Source: Planktothrix rubescens CCAP 1459/22
GTDB taxonomy: Bacteria; Cyanobacteriota; Cyanobacteriia; Cyanobacteriales; Microcoleaceae
NCBI GenBank assembly: GCA_904830895.1
Contig: LR882958.1
Location: 1,854,001 to 1,918,000, forward strand
DNA length: 64,000 nucleotides
Direction: 5' to 3'
The stretch's first letter is position 1. Every line of letters starts with the position of its first letter. Under the pieces are notes generated by a model. The model saw nothing but the letters and a program-made list of their open reading frames with translations. It ran no database searches and was not told where the DNA came from. A program made the translations under genes and the position numbers. Shown here in pieces: positions 17,577 through 26,352 of the stretch.

Positions 17577-18392
17577 ATGTCGGCTTATAACTCCCTCAAT
17601 AATCAAAATTTTATTCAACGCCAAGCCCATTCTCTTGATCTGCGTAGCTTGTCACAACTTGACACCCGTTTAGCTCACTGTCAAAACTGCTATGCAATTC
17701 ACCCCAGCTTACAACGAAACCAACAAAAACAAATTTTCTGCCCAACTTGCGGAATTCAATATATTGTCAATAGTCCTGAACCTGCAAAAGTAATTCAATC
17801 TTATTTCCGAGATAAAAATCTCTACTTTAATGATAATGACCTTGATATTGAGCAATATAAAAAATTAGGAGCGATCGCACAACGCCTTAATACTGACCCC
17901 AATTATCCCCTCATGGCAGGTTTATTAAAAGCAATGAATCTAGCTAAAAAGTTTATCCATTTTATCAGTCTGGGGATTAGTCATCAATTTCTAGGCGCAT
18001 TAAAAACAGTATCCCAAGGGATTCCAGTTAAAGGTATTGTTTCCTTAACCTCTAGTCAAACCTATCAATTACCCGAATTATCAAACTACACCCATGAAAG
18101 CCCAAACCTAGAGATTAAACCGATGTGTGAAACTATTTTTAATTGGGATAGAATTCCTCATCAAAAACTAATTGTTATCGATGGATTAATAGCCTTTAAA
18201 GGCAGTGCAAATCTGACCCTTACCGCTTGGCGAAAGGCAGAACGCAATTTAGAAGAAATCGAATTGATCACCAATCTTGAAGAAGTAATTTATCTCCATA
18301 ATCGCTATTTTTCACCCGTTTGGGCTGATTTTAGTTCGGATGGAAAAGCCATTATTATTGATCACGATAACCTTGAGGATATGGCAGCTTAA
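17577..18392 (+). CDS. Zinc-ribbon / phospholipase-D-fold protein (putative nuclease)
   Basis: 271 residues. Residues 35-58 form a zinc ribbon (C35-x2-C38, C55-x2-C58). A single PLD domain occupies about 110-245 with a complete HKD motif (H195, K197, D202) followed by FKGSANLT. Proteins with one HKD motif act as dimers; family members are nucleases or phosphodiesterases. The zinc ribbon suggests nucleic-acid or protein binding. It has a strong ribosome site and is divergent from the paired ATPases. A short tail (DHDNLEDMAA) ends the protein. Nuclease activity is inferred, not seen. Confidence 0.75.
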   Translation: MSAYNSLNNQNFIQRQAHSLDLRSLSQLDTRLAHCQNCYAIHPSLQRNQQKQIFCPTCGIQYIVNSPEPAKVIQSYFRDKNLYFNDNDLDIEQYKKLGAIAQRLNTDPNYPLMAGLLKAMNLAKKFIHFISLGISHQFLGALKTVSQGIPVKGIVSLTSSQTYQLPELSNYTHESPNLEIKPMCETIFNWDRIPHQKLIVIDGLIAFKGSANLTLTAWRKAERNLEEIELITNLEEVIYLHNRYFSPVWADFSSDGKAIIIDHDNLEDMAA

Positions 18393-18425
18393 AAAACATC
18401 AATTCCTGTAGGGGTAACGCTCACA

Positions 18426-18470
18426 TAGATGGAATCCCCGCCCGTTTTACGGCGGGGCGGCGGATGTCAA
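18426..18470 (+). repeat. Hairpin repeat, copy A (IS200/IS605-end-like)
   Basis: From TAGATGGAATCCCCGCCCG, through a CCCCGCC/GGCGGGG stem with CGTTTTAC loop, to GATGTCAA. A second copy lies inverted at 24403-24443. The pattern resembles the hairpin ends of IS200/IS605 elements. Its last bases contain the stop codon (18467-18469) of the HD phosphodiesterase gene on the other strand. Confidence 0.7.
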
Positions 18471-20944
18471 CGACAACCTAGCACCGCTTTTGGATAAGCA
18501 ATTCGTTTGTGATTAACTTGTTCCCAAACCCTGACAAAGATTTCGGCGATTTTTGCCATTTCTGCCCTGGTTAAACCCGAATCAATTAATTGATTATCTT
18601 GCCATCGAGCCTTTAATATTTTATTAACCATATTTAATGCTTCTTCGTGGGTGGCATCCTTAAGCGATCGCAATGCCGCCTCACAGGAATCTGCTAACAT
18701 CACAATCCCCGTTTCTTTAGATTGGGGAATCGGCCCATCATAGCGAAAATCATCTTCTCGGACTTCCAATTCAGGATTTTCTTTAGCAAGTTGTTGGGCG
18801 TGATAATAGAAATAAGCAATCTGCATACTTCCTTGATGTTCAGGAATAAATGATTGAATCGCTTTTGGTAAACGATATTTTTTCGCCATTGCTAACCCCT
18901 CGCCAACGTGCTTTTTAATAATTTTGGCACTTTCCCATGGGTCATCAATTGTATCATGTTTATTCGTTCCCCCCATTTGATTTTCAATAAATCCTAAAGG
19001 GTCGTGCATTTTTCCAATATCATGATATAAAGTTCCAGTTCTGACTAATTCCACATTACAGCCCAATTCTTGAGCGGCGGCTTCGGCTAAAGTTGCCACA
19101 AACATCGTATGTTGAAATGTTCCGGGTGCTAGGGTTGCTAATTTTTTTAATAACGGTCGATTGGGATTTGCTAACTCAGCTAATCGAATCGGAGTAATTA
19201 AATCAAATAGATGTTCTAAATAGGGACTTAACCCCAAGGCGACAATACTCCAAGCCACTCCTTCTAATACTTGTAATCCTACAACCTTGAGCATAACATA
19301 CCAAATTGATCCGGCTGTTGCACTCGCCATTAAATTAAAAATTAAGTAAACAGCACCTTGAGCAATTCCCACCTCTAATCCTAGTAATGCTAATTCTTCT
19401 CGACTCCGAGATTGCCCTGCCAAAAGACTCCCAACTAATCCTCCCACGGCACTGGCCAGTAAATGAAAATTATCAATTTCCATGCCAATTGGTAATAAAA
19501 TTGAAAGTAGACCCACAACCGTTACTCCCACAGCCGAGCCATAAAAACTTCCTACTAATAACCCCACCGCAGGTAAATTAATCAGAGGTAATTTTAACAA
19601 AATAATAATCGGTGTACTTAGGGTTAGCAGTAATAATAAAAGCCGATCTCGACGACGTAAACCTCGATGAAATTTCCATTCAACCAATAAAACAATTCCG
19701 ACTCCTAGACTAACTAACCCTACTAACTTAATTAATCCTTTTGAATTAATTCCCCGTTCACTCAAACCAAAATAATCCAGTAAGACAAAATCCCGTTGAG
19801 TAATTTTTTGTCCTCTGTTAACAATAACTTCTCCCATGCTAATATTAACTAACACAGGTTCAATTTTTTGTGCGACTAACTCGGCTCGATGACGGGTTGC
19901 TTCTGGATCTTTAACTAAATTTGCTTTTAAAACTTGATTTAATAAATTAGTTGCAAATAATTGAGTTTCTAAAGGAATTGTATATTTAATATGAACTTCA
20001 ATAGCTTTTTTCAGGATTTCATCGGGTACACCAGGAGCAATCCCCTGGGCTAACATCTCTTGAGTAATTTGAGCAATTCCTGTTTGGGTTTGCAACCAAA
20101 TTTGATCAGACCAGCCAAAGATGGACTCACTATAAAAGACTGTTTGATCAACAGAGGATTTCTGGGAAAAGGAATTCAATGATGCGGCATATCGCCAACG
20201 GGCTTGGGTCACATCGGATAATAATTGTGAAAATTCAACCTCAGTGGTTCGCTGACGGTAAGCCTGTAATTGTCTGAGGGTATGTTGGCGAATTTCGACT
20301 AAGTTGGCTTCTTGCCAATCGGTAAATTTGGTCGGATTTTTTTTACTTGGGGTTTTTGATGGGGTAGTTGAGGGAATTTGTACACTCACCTGTTCAACTT
20401 GGGCAATTAAATCTTGCCATTCTCGTTCTGGAACCCCGCGCAAGTAACGCTGAACTTCCGTCGATAAAATTCCCGTATTCACAAAAGGAAAAGGTTCGGC
20501 GATATTGCGGATAGATGCCCCCTGGGCTAATACCTTTTGAATGGTTTGCTCGATATCTTGATTGACGGCATTGTCAATCACTAAAACCGGAATCGCACCA
20601 ATTTCAGCCGCTTTGCGCTTTTCATCGGTGGTTTTCAGGTCAGGAACATTGGCATCCGAGGGGGCGTTAATGGTTTCCTGGGCAATACGACCGACATCTA
20701 ATTTGGGTTGGTTGTAAAATCGAACCCCGATAACGCTAGTTAAGGAAACTACACTTACCAAGAAAAAGATTGGACTCGTCAGAGAACTCAATTTTTTTTT
20801 GACTTTTCGGGGTTTAGGATTGGATAACAATGAAGGGTTGGAACCGGATAGTTTTGTGGGTGAAGGCTGTATAGGAGGCGAGGCGGAATGGGCGCGGCTA
20901 CAAAGCCGTTCAATCTGTTGCGTCAGAGTAGGTCGCGTATTCAT
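18467..20944 (-). CDS. PgpH-like 7TM receptor with HD phosphodiesterase domain
   Basis: 825 residues. A first membrane segment near residue 50-65 is followed by an extracytoplasmic 7TMR-HDED domain (about 70-390, VGRIAQETINAPSDANVPD), a block of seven membrane helices (about 400-590), and a cytoplasmic HD domain with HTMFVATLAEAAA and YHDIGKMHDP (HD near 640). This is the architecture of PgpH-type enzymes that hydrolyse cyclic di-AMP. All metal ligands appear present (H, HD, H in FIPEHQG, D in MLADSCEAA). The final residues end inside the repeat at 18426-18470, which supplies the stop codon. Confidence 0.9.
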   Translation of the reverse strand: MNTRPTLTQQIERLCSRAHSASPPIQPSPTKLSGSNPSLLSNPKPRKVKKKLSSLTSPIFFLVSVVSLTSVIGVRFYNQPKLDVGRIAQETINAPSDANVPDLKTTDEKRKAAEIGAIPVLVIDNAVNQDIEQTIQKVLAQGASIRNIAEPFPFVNTGILSTEVQRYLRGVPEREWQDLIAQVEQVSVQIPSTTPSKTPSKKNPTKFTDWQEANLVEIRQHTLRQLQAYRQRTTEVEFSQLLSDVTQARWRYAASLNSFSQKSSVDQTVFYSESIFGWSDQIWLQTQTGIAQITQEMLAQGIAPGVPDEILKKAIEVHIKYTIPLETQLFATNLLNQVLKANLVKDPEATRHRAELVAQKIEPVLVNISMGEVIVNRGQKITQRDFVLLDYFGLSERGINSKGLIKLVGLVSLGVGIVLLVEWKFHRGLRRRDRLLLLLLTLSTPIIILLKLPLINLPAVGLLVGSFYGSAVGVTVVGLLSILLPIGMEIDNFHLLASAVGGLVGSLLAGQSRSREELALLGLEVGIAQGAVYLIFNLMASATAGSIWYVMLKVVGLQVLEGVAWSIVALGLSPYLEHLFDLITPIRLAELANPNRPLLKKLATLAPGTFQHTMFVATLAEAAAQELGCNVELVRTGTLYHDIGKMHDPLGFIENQMGGTNKHDTIDDPWESAKIIKKHVGEGLAMAKKYRLPKAIQSFIPEHQGSMQIAYFYYHAQQLAKENPELEVREDDFRYDGPIPQSKETGIVMLADSCEAALRSLKDATHEEALNMVNKILKARWQDNQLIDSGLTRAEMAKIAEIFVRVWEQVNHKRIAYPKAVLGCR

Positions 20945-21013
20945 CAGCTTGGAAACTAGATCAAGGGGTTTAGCAGCCGTTTGAATTTAATTGTATAGTA
21001 TTGTTTTGAGTTT

Positions 21014-21994
21014 TTAAGGAAAGCTAATAACCATTGGTTTTAAAGGGTGATACACCCCTGACCAAAGAGCAAATAGATTCTGGGCTAACTCTAGCAGTTC
21101 TTCCTGAGTGGGGTTGAGTTCTACAGGGTTATTTTCAATTTCTGGATCAGTTGAAGGCCAAATAGAGGGGTCTTGAAACTCCAAACGCCATTTGACTGGA
21201 ATTGCGATGTAGCCTTGATAGGCACCGGATAAAGCCCCACTGATGGCGGCTGTGATTTGGGGATGGTATCGGGTTTGTAGCGATCGCAAAACCGTTAAAG
21301 AATAGTCTTCTGGGGTGCTGAGAAAACAATAGAAGCCCAGAGCCAAGGCCGTCCAATTTTCAGGCTCGAAATGATTTGGAACAGTCGGTTGAGGAGAATA
21401 ACTGAGTTTTGAGGTTTGGGTCAGTTGACGAACGGCCGTTTCTAAGCTGGCTTTTTGCTGTAATAGGGTTTGAACTTGTTTTAATTTAGCCGTTAAAGCC
21501 GATTCGGTCGGTAACAGCTTTAATAAATTGGGAATCAGTTGATGGAGTTCTGGATTTTGAGTTAGGATCTGTGCGATCGCGGTCGCCATGACCAAAACCC
21601 CATCCCAAACACTGGGTAACTGTTCCGGGATATTCGATCTTAACTGTTTTAAAGAGATCAAATTATCGTGAAAAAATAAGGCTAGTGGGAAGCCAACAAT
21701 AGCCGCCTCACTACCTGAATTTAACCCCTGTGGGCATGGTATCGAGGGTTTTTGAGAGATTTCCAATTTTGGAGATTTTTCCCTGTGGTTCGCCACTAAT
21801 GCCCAGTAATCAATCGGATTAAATCCTTGATATTTGATTAAGCTTTGAGCGAGTTGGGGAATCAGTTCCCCCCAATTTAGGGAACAACCAGGAGATAGGT
21901 TTTCAGACCTGGGTTTAATTTGGCCTAACCGATAACCGAGGACTGTGCCTAGAAAGGCCCCTTGAAATTGGCTAGATAGTGAATATTGGTTCAT
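21014..21994 (-). CDS. ADP-ribosylglycohydrolase-like protein, probably catalytically altered
   Basis: 326 residues. The start [17 protein letters not shown] and the C-terminal [20 protein letters not shown] match the first and last helices of the ADP-ribosylglycohydrolase (DraG) fold. The acidic metal-binding motifs of active members (GDA.G near the start, DDT/D.T blocks) are not seen, so hydrolase activity is doubtful. Its ATG overlaps the aroQ stop codon by four bases (ATGA, 21991-21994), implying coupled translation with aroQ. Cyanobacteria often keep this pair together as far as I recall. Confidence 0.6.
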   Translation of the reverse strand: MNQYSLSSQFQGAFLGTVLGYRLGQIKPRSENLSPGCSLNWGELIPQLAQSLIKYQGFNPIDYWALVANHREKSPKLEISQKPSIPCPQGLNSGSEAAIVGFPLALFFHDNLISLKQLRSNIPEQLPSVWDGVLVMATAIAQILTQNPELHQLIPNLLKLLPTESALTAKLKQVQTLLQQKASLETAVRQLTQTSKLSYSPQPTVPNHFEPENWTALALGFYCFLSTPEDYSLTVLRSLQTRYHPQITAAISGALSGAYQGYIAIPVKWRLEFQDPSIWPSTDPEIENNPVELNPTQEELLELAQNLFALWSGVYHPLKPMVISFP

Positions 21995-22470
21995 GGAGAG
22001 GATTCTAACGGTTTTTGCCCCTGCAAATGACGAACCAAAGCCTGTAGTCCCAAGCGGTAACTTTCTGCTCCAAATCCACTAATTTGTCCAATCGCCACTG
22101 CTGCAATAAAAGAATGATGCCGGAATGGTTCTCGACGGTAAATATTGCTTAGATGTACCTCAACGGTAGGAATCCCAACTCCTGAGATCGCATCTCGCAG
22201 GGCAATACTGGTGTGAGTATAGGCTCCGGCATTAATTAGCAAGCCTTGGTGTTGCCCGAATGCGGAGTGTATTGCATCCACCAAAACCCCTTCGTGGTTA
22301 GACTGGATGATTGAGAGTTTAACAGAGAGTAACTGAGCCTCCTGTTCCAACAGTCGATTGATTCCTTCTAACGTTGTTTTCCCGTAAATTTCAGGTTCTC
22401 GCTGACCCAAGAGATTCAAATTGGGGCCATGCAATACTAAAAGACTTAGCAAAGGATTAACCTTAATCAA
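21991..22470 (-). CDS. aroQ: 3-dehydroquinate dehydratase, type II
   Basis: Shikimate-pathway step converting 3-dehydroquinate to 3-dehydroshikimate. Family motifs are complete: [17 protein letters not shown] at the N-terminus (catalytic Tyr and Arg), [21 protein letters not shown], and [17 protein letters not shown]. 159 residues is slightly longer than usual because of a short N-terminal extension. It lies downstream of a 45-residue gene and overlaps the glycohydrolase-like gene by four bases, suggesting a three-gene operon. Confidence 0.95.
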   Translation of the reverse strand: MIKVNPLLSLLVLHGPNLNLLGQREPEIYGKTTLEGINRLLEQEAQLLSVKLSIIQSNHEGVLVDAIHSAFGQHQGLLINAGAYTHTSIALRDAISGVGIPTVEVHLSNIYRREPFRHHSFIAAVAIGQISGFGAESYRLGLQALVRHLQGQKPLESSP

Positions 22471-22482
22471 ATGTTAAATTAA

Positions 22483-22620
22483 CTACCTCCGACGGCGGGG
22501 CTCATCCACAGGTACAGGAATTGGCTCTGCTTCGGGTTGAGCCGCCGGGCCCAATAGGGCATCAATAAGCTCCCGCGCCCATTCTTTTAACTTTTCCAGT
22601 ATTCTATCAATGTATTCCAT
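22483..22620 (-). CDS. 45-residue small protein, amphipathic helix plus Pro/Arg tail
   Basis: An ATG at 22620 opens a frame ending at TAG 22483-22485. Residues 1-24 (MEYIDRILEKLKEWARELID start) read as an amphipathic helix; residues 25-45 are Pro/Glu-rich and end in PRRRR. Ribosome site GAGGAG lies about 11 bases upstream. Codon use resembles its neighbours. It sits 12 bp before aroQ on the same strand, so is probably co-transcribed. Too short for usual gene finders. Function unknown; it could bind a membrane or a larger partner. Confidence 0.65.
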   Translation of the reverse strand: MEYIDRILEKLKEWARELIDALLGPAAQPEAEPIPVPVDEPRRRR

Positions 22621-23124
22621 TGAACAAAAAGCTCCTCGCTGTAAACTAGCTACGCAACTGGACTGGGGGTTAAGGTTAACCGAATGGTTAGCCCAATCAC
22701 CGTATAACGCTCAAAACCAATGCTTGCTATGGGTTAGCAAGTTTTATCCTTAACGGATATCTGCTCTATATTTCCTATTCTATTATATTACTCCAATTCT
22801 GGCTTAAAATTTCATAAAAGTTTCTAAAATTTTAAGCACTTGGTAATAGGACATCCTAGAATAATCTCTTTAATTTAGGGGATTTTTACACCCCCAACCA
22901 TCTCCTAGATCCATGGCATTTAGGATTAGTTGAAAATTGGTTTGATCGGGGTCGCTAATTCACAACTGCCTAACTCAAATAAACCTAGAGAGACACTGTA
23001 CTAGCTCCATCTTACCAAATTTTTCAGTTATGGTTAGGTATTTAATTGAACAACACCACCCTCAGCATAACGAATCTTTACAAGTTTAGGCAATAGCTTG
23101 ACAATTTCTTGTTTTCCCCAACCA
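22621..23124. other. 504-bp intergenic region with two inverted repeats
   Basis: No protein-coding frame or tRNA is convincing. A hairpin CTTGCT-ATGGGTT-AGCAAG followed by TTTTAT lies at 22723-22741, and a perfect 11-bp inverted repeat (GCTTAAAATTT / AAATTTTAAGC) at 22802-22837. The region separates the start of the 45-residue gene from the end of cinA, so it should contain the aroQ-operon promoter. Confidence 0.5.
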
Positions 23125-24381
23125 TTAACCTTTACCGAGAAGATGACGACGCAGAAGGTCAAGGGCCGTACTGCTGCTTACCCGCCGTATCCAGTCCCGA
23201 CTCCGTTTTTCCCCAAAACGACATTCCAGACTCTCTACTGACCCCTGGGGCGTCGCTAAACCAATGTAAACCAGTCCGACGGGTTTGGTCGTAGTACCGC
23301 CTCCTGGCCCAGCAATTCCGGTAATACTTAAGCCCCAATTGGTTTGCAAGAGATTTTTGACACCGATGGCCATTTGTTCAGCGACGACCGCACTAACAGC
23401 CCCGTATTCCTCTAAATCATCGAGGTTGACATTGAGCAGAGAAGCCTTCACCCGATTATTATAGGCAATTACACCGCCGAGAAAATATTCAGAACTGCCG
23501 GGAATTTGGGTCAGGATGTGTCCTAAACCTCCTCCAGTGCAGGATTCAGCCACACTCAAGGTAGCTTGATGTTGTTGCAATAATTCCCCCACCACTGAAG
23601 CCAAAGTTTGATCATTGGCCCCATAACAATCGAGTCCAGCAATTTCTCGCAGTTGGGTTTCAATGGGGGTAATTAATTGTTGGGCAATTTCTGGAGAGTC
23701 GGCCCGGGCAGAAATTCTTAATTTCACTTCTCCATGATTAGCATAGGGAGCAACGGTGGGATTTTTTAGATATAGGAAATCAGCAACTTTTTCGGCTAAA
23801 GTGGATTCGGCTATGCCCCAAAATTTTAGGGTACAACTTTGAATAATTCCTTGACACCAATTGTTATTTTTTAGATAGGGAATTGCCACATCTGACCACA
23901 TTTGATAAAGTTCTGCGGGAACCCCTGGAAAGGTTAAAATTGTTAATCCATCTCCCCTGGGTTTCCAGATAATTCCCGGTGCAGTTCCGGTTAAGTTTGC
24001 AAGGATTTCTGCCCCTTGAGGAATTAAGGCTTGTTTACGATTACTCGCCGACATCACCCGTCCCCGTTGATTAAATTTTTGAGTGATATCTTCAATAATT
24101 TCCGGTCTTTCTATCAGGGGAAATCCAAAAAAATCAGCGATGGTTTCAACGGTTAAATCATCGGGAGTCGGCCCCAAACCCCCGGTAAAAATCAATAATT
24201 GAGAGCGTTCAGATGCGATCGCAATTACTTTTTTTAGGCGTTCTCGATTATCTCCAACTACACTTTGATAATAATGGGGAATGCCTAATTGAGCTAATTG
24301 TTGTCCCAAAAACTGAGCATTGCTATTGAGAATATCACCCAAAAGCAGTTCCGTACCGACACAAATAATTTCAGCAACCAT
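23125..24381 (-). CDS. cinA: CinA: molybdopterin-binding-like plus nicotinamide-nucleotide amidase
   Basis: 418 residues. Residues 1-170 are a MoaB/MogA-like domain (EIICVGTELLLGDILNSNAQ, FTGGLGPTPDDLT). Residues about 255-415 are the CinA C-terminal domain, the pyridine-nucleotide (NMN) deamidase, with VAESCTGGGLGHILTQIPGS and GIAGPGGGTTTKPVGLVYIG. Full-length CinA recycles NMN and pyrophosphatase activity acts on ADP-ribose. The hairpin repeat at 24403-24443 lies 21 bp before the start and may influence its expression. Confidence 0.93.
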   Translation of the reverse strand: MVAEIICVGTELLLGDILNSNAQFLGQQLAQLGIPHYYQSVVGDNRERLKKVIAIASERSQLLIFTGGLGPTPDDLTVETIADFFGFPLIERPEIIEDITQKFNQRGRVMSASNRKQALIPQGAEILANLTGTAPGIIWKPRGDGLTILTFPGVPAELYQMWSDVAIPYLKNNNWCQGIIQSCTLKFWGIAESTLAEKVADFLYLKNPTVAPYANHGEVKLRISARADSPEIAQQLITPIETQLREIAGLDCYGANDQTLASVVGELLQQHQATLSVAESCTGGGLGHILTQIPGSSEYFLGGVIAYNNRVKASLLNVNLDDLEEYGAVSAVVAEQMAIGVKNLLQTNWGLSITGIAGPGGGTTTKPVGLVYIGLATPQGSVESLECRFGEKRSRDWIRRVSSSTALDLLRRHLLGKG

Positions 24382-24402
24382 AAGCTCAAGATAAGATAGA
24401 TT

Positions 24403-24443
24403 TTGACATCCGCCCCGCAGTAAACGGGCAGGGATTCCATCTA
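24403..24443 (-). repeat. Hairpin repeat, copy B
   Basis: Minus-strand TAGATGGAATCCCTGCCCG...GCGGGGCGGATGTCAA, the same element as at 18426-18470 but inverted and 4 bp shorter. Between the two copies lie the HD phosphodiesterase, aroQ and cinA genes (about 6 kb). Here the element falls in the cinA leader. Confidence 0.7.
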
Positions 24444-24519
24444 TTTTAGCAGGTTAACCCTTCGACCGTTCGACTGGCTCACGGCTCAGGAGATAGCTGC
24501 TGAAATTCTGGCGGGATAA

Positions 24520-24648
24520 TAAGTACCTAAACAAAATTAATTACACATCCTCCACCCTGTTCCCTCCCCCCCTAGCCCCCCGTGCACGGGGGGTTTGGGG
24601 GGGCTGTTCCCTCTCTCAACTAGGTAATTTATTTTGTGTAACTACTTA
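24520..24648. mobile_element. 129-bp MITE-like element with terminal inverted repeats
   Basis: The left end TAAGTACCTAAACAAAATTA and the right end (24625-24648, revcomp TAAGTAGTTACACAAAATAA) match at about 20 of 24 positions. Between them lies a nested G-run/C-run hairpin centred on CCCCCCGTGCACGGGGGG. It has no coding capacity and may have TA duplications at the ends, as with IS630/Tc1-type insertions. Its right end overlaps the last codons of the CocE-type hydrolase gene. Confidence 0.7.
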
Positions 24649-26284
24649 TAATTTTTGAAGAAAAATTACCTCCAGAATGAATAGTTAACGTAATAATTTT
24701 ATACTCAATTAAATGGGTTTGATTCAGAGGTTTTTCGGTTCCTGAGTTCACGGGATAAGCTGGAAAACAAGCCCCACTGATACTTAAACGCAAACAATGG
24801 TTTTGAGGAATTTTAATACAAGTAGGTTGCAATTTAATTTGATAAGAATTTATATTTTTATCTTGACTAAAATCATTATTTGTGTTAAGATTAATGGTAG
24901 TAATTCGTTGATAACCTTGACTAAAATTATAAACACTGCCATCGGGTTTAACTTCTGATAAAACCGCAGATAAATCAAACGTTGGCTGGTCTGCTGTACA
25001 ATAAATTTCTACCGCTAAATCCCCGGCTAAATGTAAATCTTGACTCAAGGGTTCCGAGGTATAAGTAACAATATCACTGCGACAATCTAAGCTAGAACGG
25101 TCAAAAGAACCCGTGGGATACATGGCATGACCTCCCAGGGCGGGAACCGGACGCCAAGGGTCATGAACAAAGATATCTTCTTGAGAATTTTCAGGACAAT
25201 TTGGCGTTAAAATTCCGGCATCTTCTCGTAAATTTGCTAGTCCATTTGTGGATAAATAATAAATCTGGGAAGGTGATGACGGCCATTGTTGAAATTGTCG
25301 CCATTCTTGACTTCCCATCTCAAATAAACAAACCTGATTTTGATTAAAAATTGGGTTTTCTTTTCCTTTTAAAAAAGTATCAAACCATTGAATTTGCAGG
25401 TTATCAATAAAGCTGGATGCGGTTAACCCATAATTCACAGACCCGACCTTTCTCCCCCAGGGAAGATGCGCCCAGGGGCCAACAATTAAATATTGGGGGG
25501 AGGAGCTACGCTTGACCATTTCTTGATAAAAATTAATTGTTCCTCTTAAATAGGTATCAAACCATCCCCCAATATGCAGCATCGGTAAGTCTAAATTATC
25601 TAATTTTGGCGATAGATTTTGCCAATATTCATCGGGTTGATTATGGGCTAACCATTGGTGATAAAATGAATCTGAATCATGGATTTTTAACACTTCTGGA
25701 CTAGCAGGAATGGGATCAAAAAAGGGTAAATTTCGAGAGGCTTGATACAGAGAATTATAGGCGGTTTTATCCCCTTTTAATCGGGCTGTTTCGGCGGCAA
25801 TTTGAATCGCCCATCCTAAGTTAGCATATAAACAAAAAGCCCCTCCTTCATAGGCCCAATCTCTATATAAATCATAACTCATCATCGCCGGACAGATAGT
25901 TTTTAATGCTTTCGGGCGACTAGAAGCGGCATAAACTTGAGTTAATCCTTGATAGGAAAATCCATACATTCCCACCTGACCGTTACTATTAGGAAGATTT
26001 GCGACCCAATTAATAGTATCTAAACCGTCTTCTATTTCATTAGTAAAAAGTTTGAATTTACCTTCTGAGGTTCCCCGTCCTCTCACATCTTGAATTACTA
26101 CAATATACCCCTGTTGAGCATACCATTTTGGATGGGCATAAACAACGGTAGATGCGATCGCTCTCCCATAGGGTTGTCGCATTAATAAAACGGGTAATTT
26201 TTCCTCTGTATCGGGTCGATAAATGTCCGCATCTAGTCGAATTCCATCCTGGGTAATTAGAGAGGCTGTTTCTTGAATAATCAT
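24629..26284 (-). CDS. CocE/NonD-family (X-Pro dipeptidyl-peptidase S15) hydrolase
   Basis: 551 residues. An alpha/beta hydrolase (residues 1-330) with [11 protein letters not shown] as nucleophile elbow (Ser in GFSYQG), [13 protein letters not shown], and [12 protein letters not shown] giving the Asp, followed by a jelly-roll C-terminal domain (about 345-545). Members cleave acyl or peptide bonds, as in cocaine esterase and glutaryl-acylases. The last eight or so residues (SSYTK region) and the stop codon come from the terminal repeat of the MITE at 24520-24648, so the native C-terminus has been replaced. Confidence 0.85.
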   Translation of the reverse strand: MIIQETASLITQDGIRLDADIYRPDTEEKLPVLLMRQPYGRAIASTVVYAHPKWYAQQGYIVVIQDVRGRGTSEGKFKLFTNEIEDGLDTINWVANLPNSNGQVGMYGFSYQGLTQVYAASSRPKALKTICPAMMSYDLYRDWAYEGGAFCLYANLGWAIQIAAETARLKGDKTAYNSLYQASRNLPFFDPIPASPEVLKIHDSDSFYHQWLAHNQPDEYWQNLSPKLDNLDLPMLHIGGWFDTYLRGTINFYQEMVKRSSSPQYLIVGPWAHLPWGRKVGSVNYGLTASSFIDNLQIQWFDTFLKGKENPIFNQNQVCLFEMGSQEWRQFQQWPSSPSQIYYLSTNGLANLREDAGILTPNCPENSQEDIFVHDPWRPVPALGGHAMYPTGSFDRSSLDCRSDIVTYTSEPLSQDLHLAGDLAVEIYCTADQPTFDLSAVLSEVKPDGSVYNFSQGYQRITTINLNTNNDFSQDKNINSYQIKLQPTCIKIPQNHCLRLSISGACFPAYPVNSGTEKPLNQTHLIEYKIITLTIHSGGNFSSKIISSYTK

Positions 26285-26320
26285 CTTTTTTAGTTATCTA
26301 TAAATAAGATAATTGATAAA

Positions 26321-26340
26321 GACGCGCCATGGCACGTCTC
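26321..26340. repeat. Dispersed palindrome GACGYGCCATGGCRCGTC
   Basis: AGACGCGCCATGGCACGTCT is an inverted repeat with one G-T type mismatch, followed by CTACA. Similar palindromes are frequent in filamentous cyanobacterial genomes. It lies 12 bp past the chemoreceptor stop and before the hydrolase start. Confidence 0.6.
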
Positions 26341-26352
26341 TACATTAACTGA

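Noticed and set aside
24455-24510. CCTTCGAC...GGCTCAGGA stretch, with a relative near 54430-54455, as a mobile element
   Set aside because: Short, imperfect and without terminal repeats; not enough to call an element.
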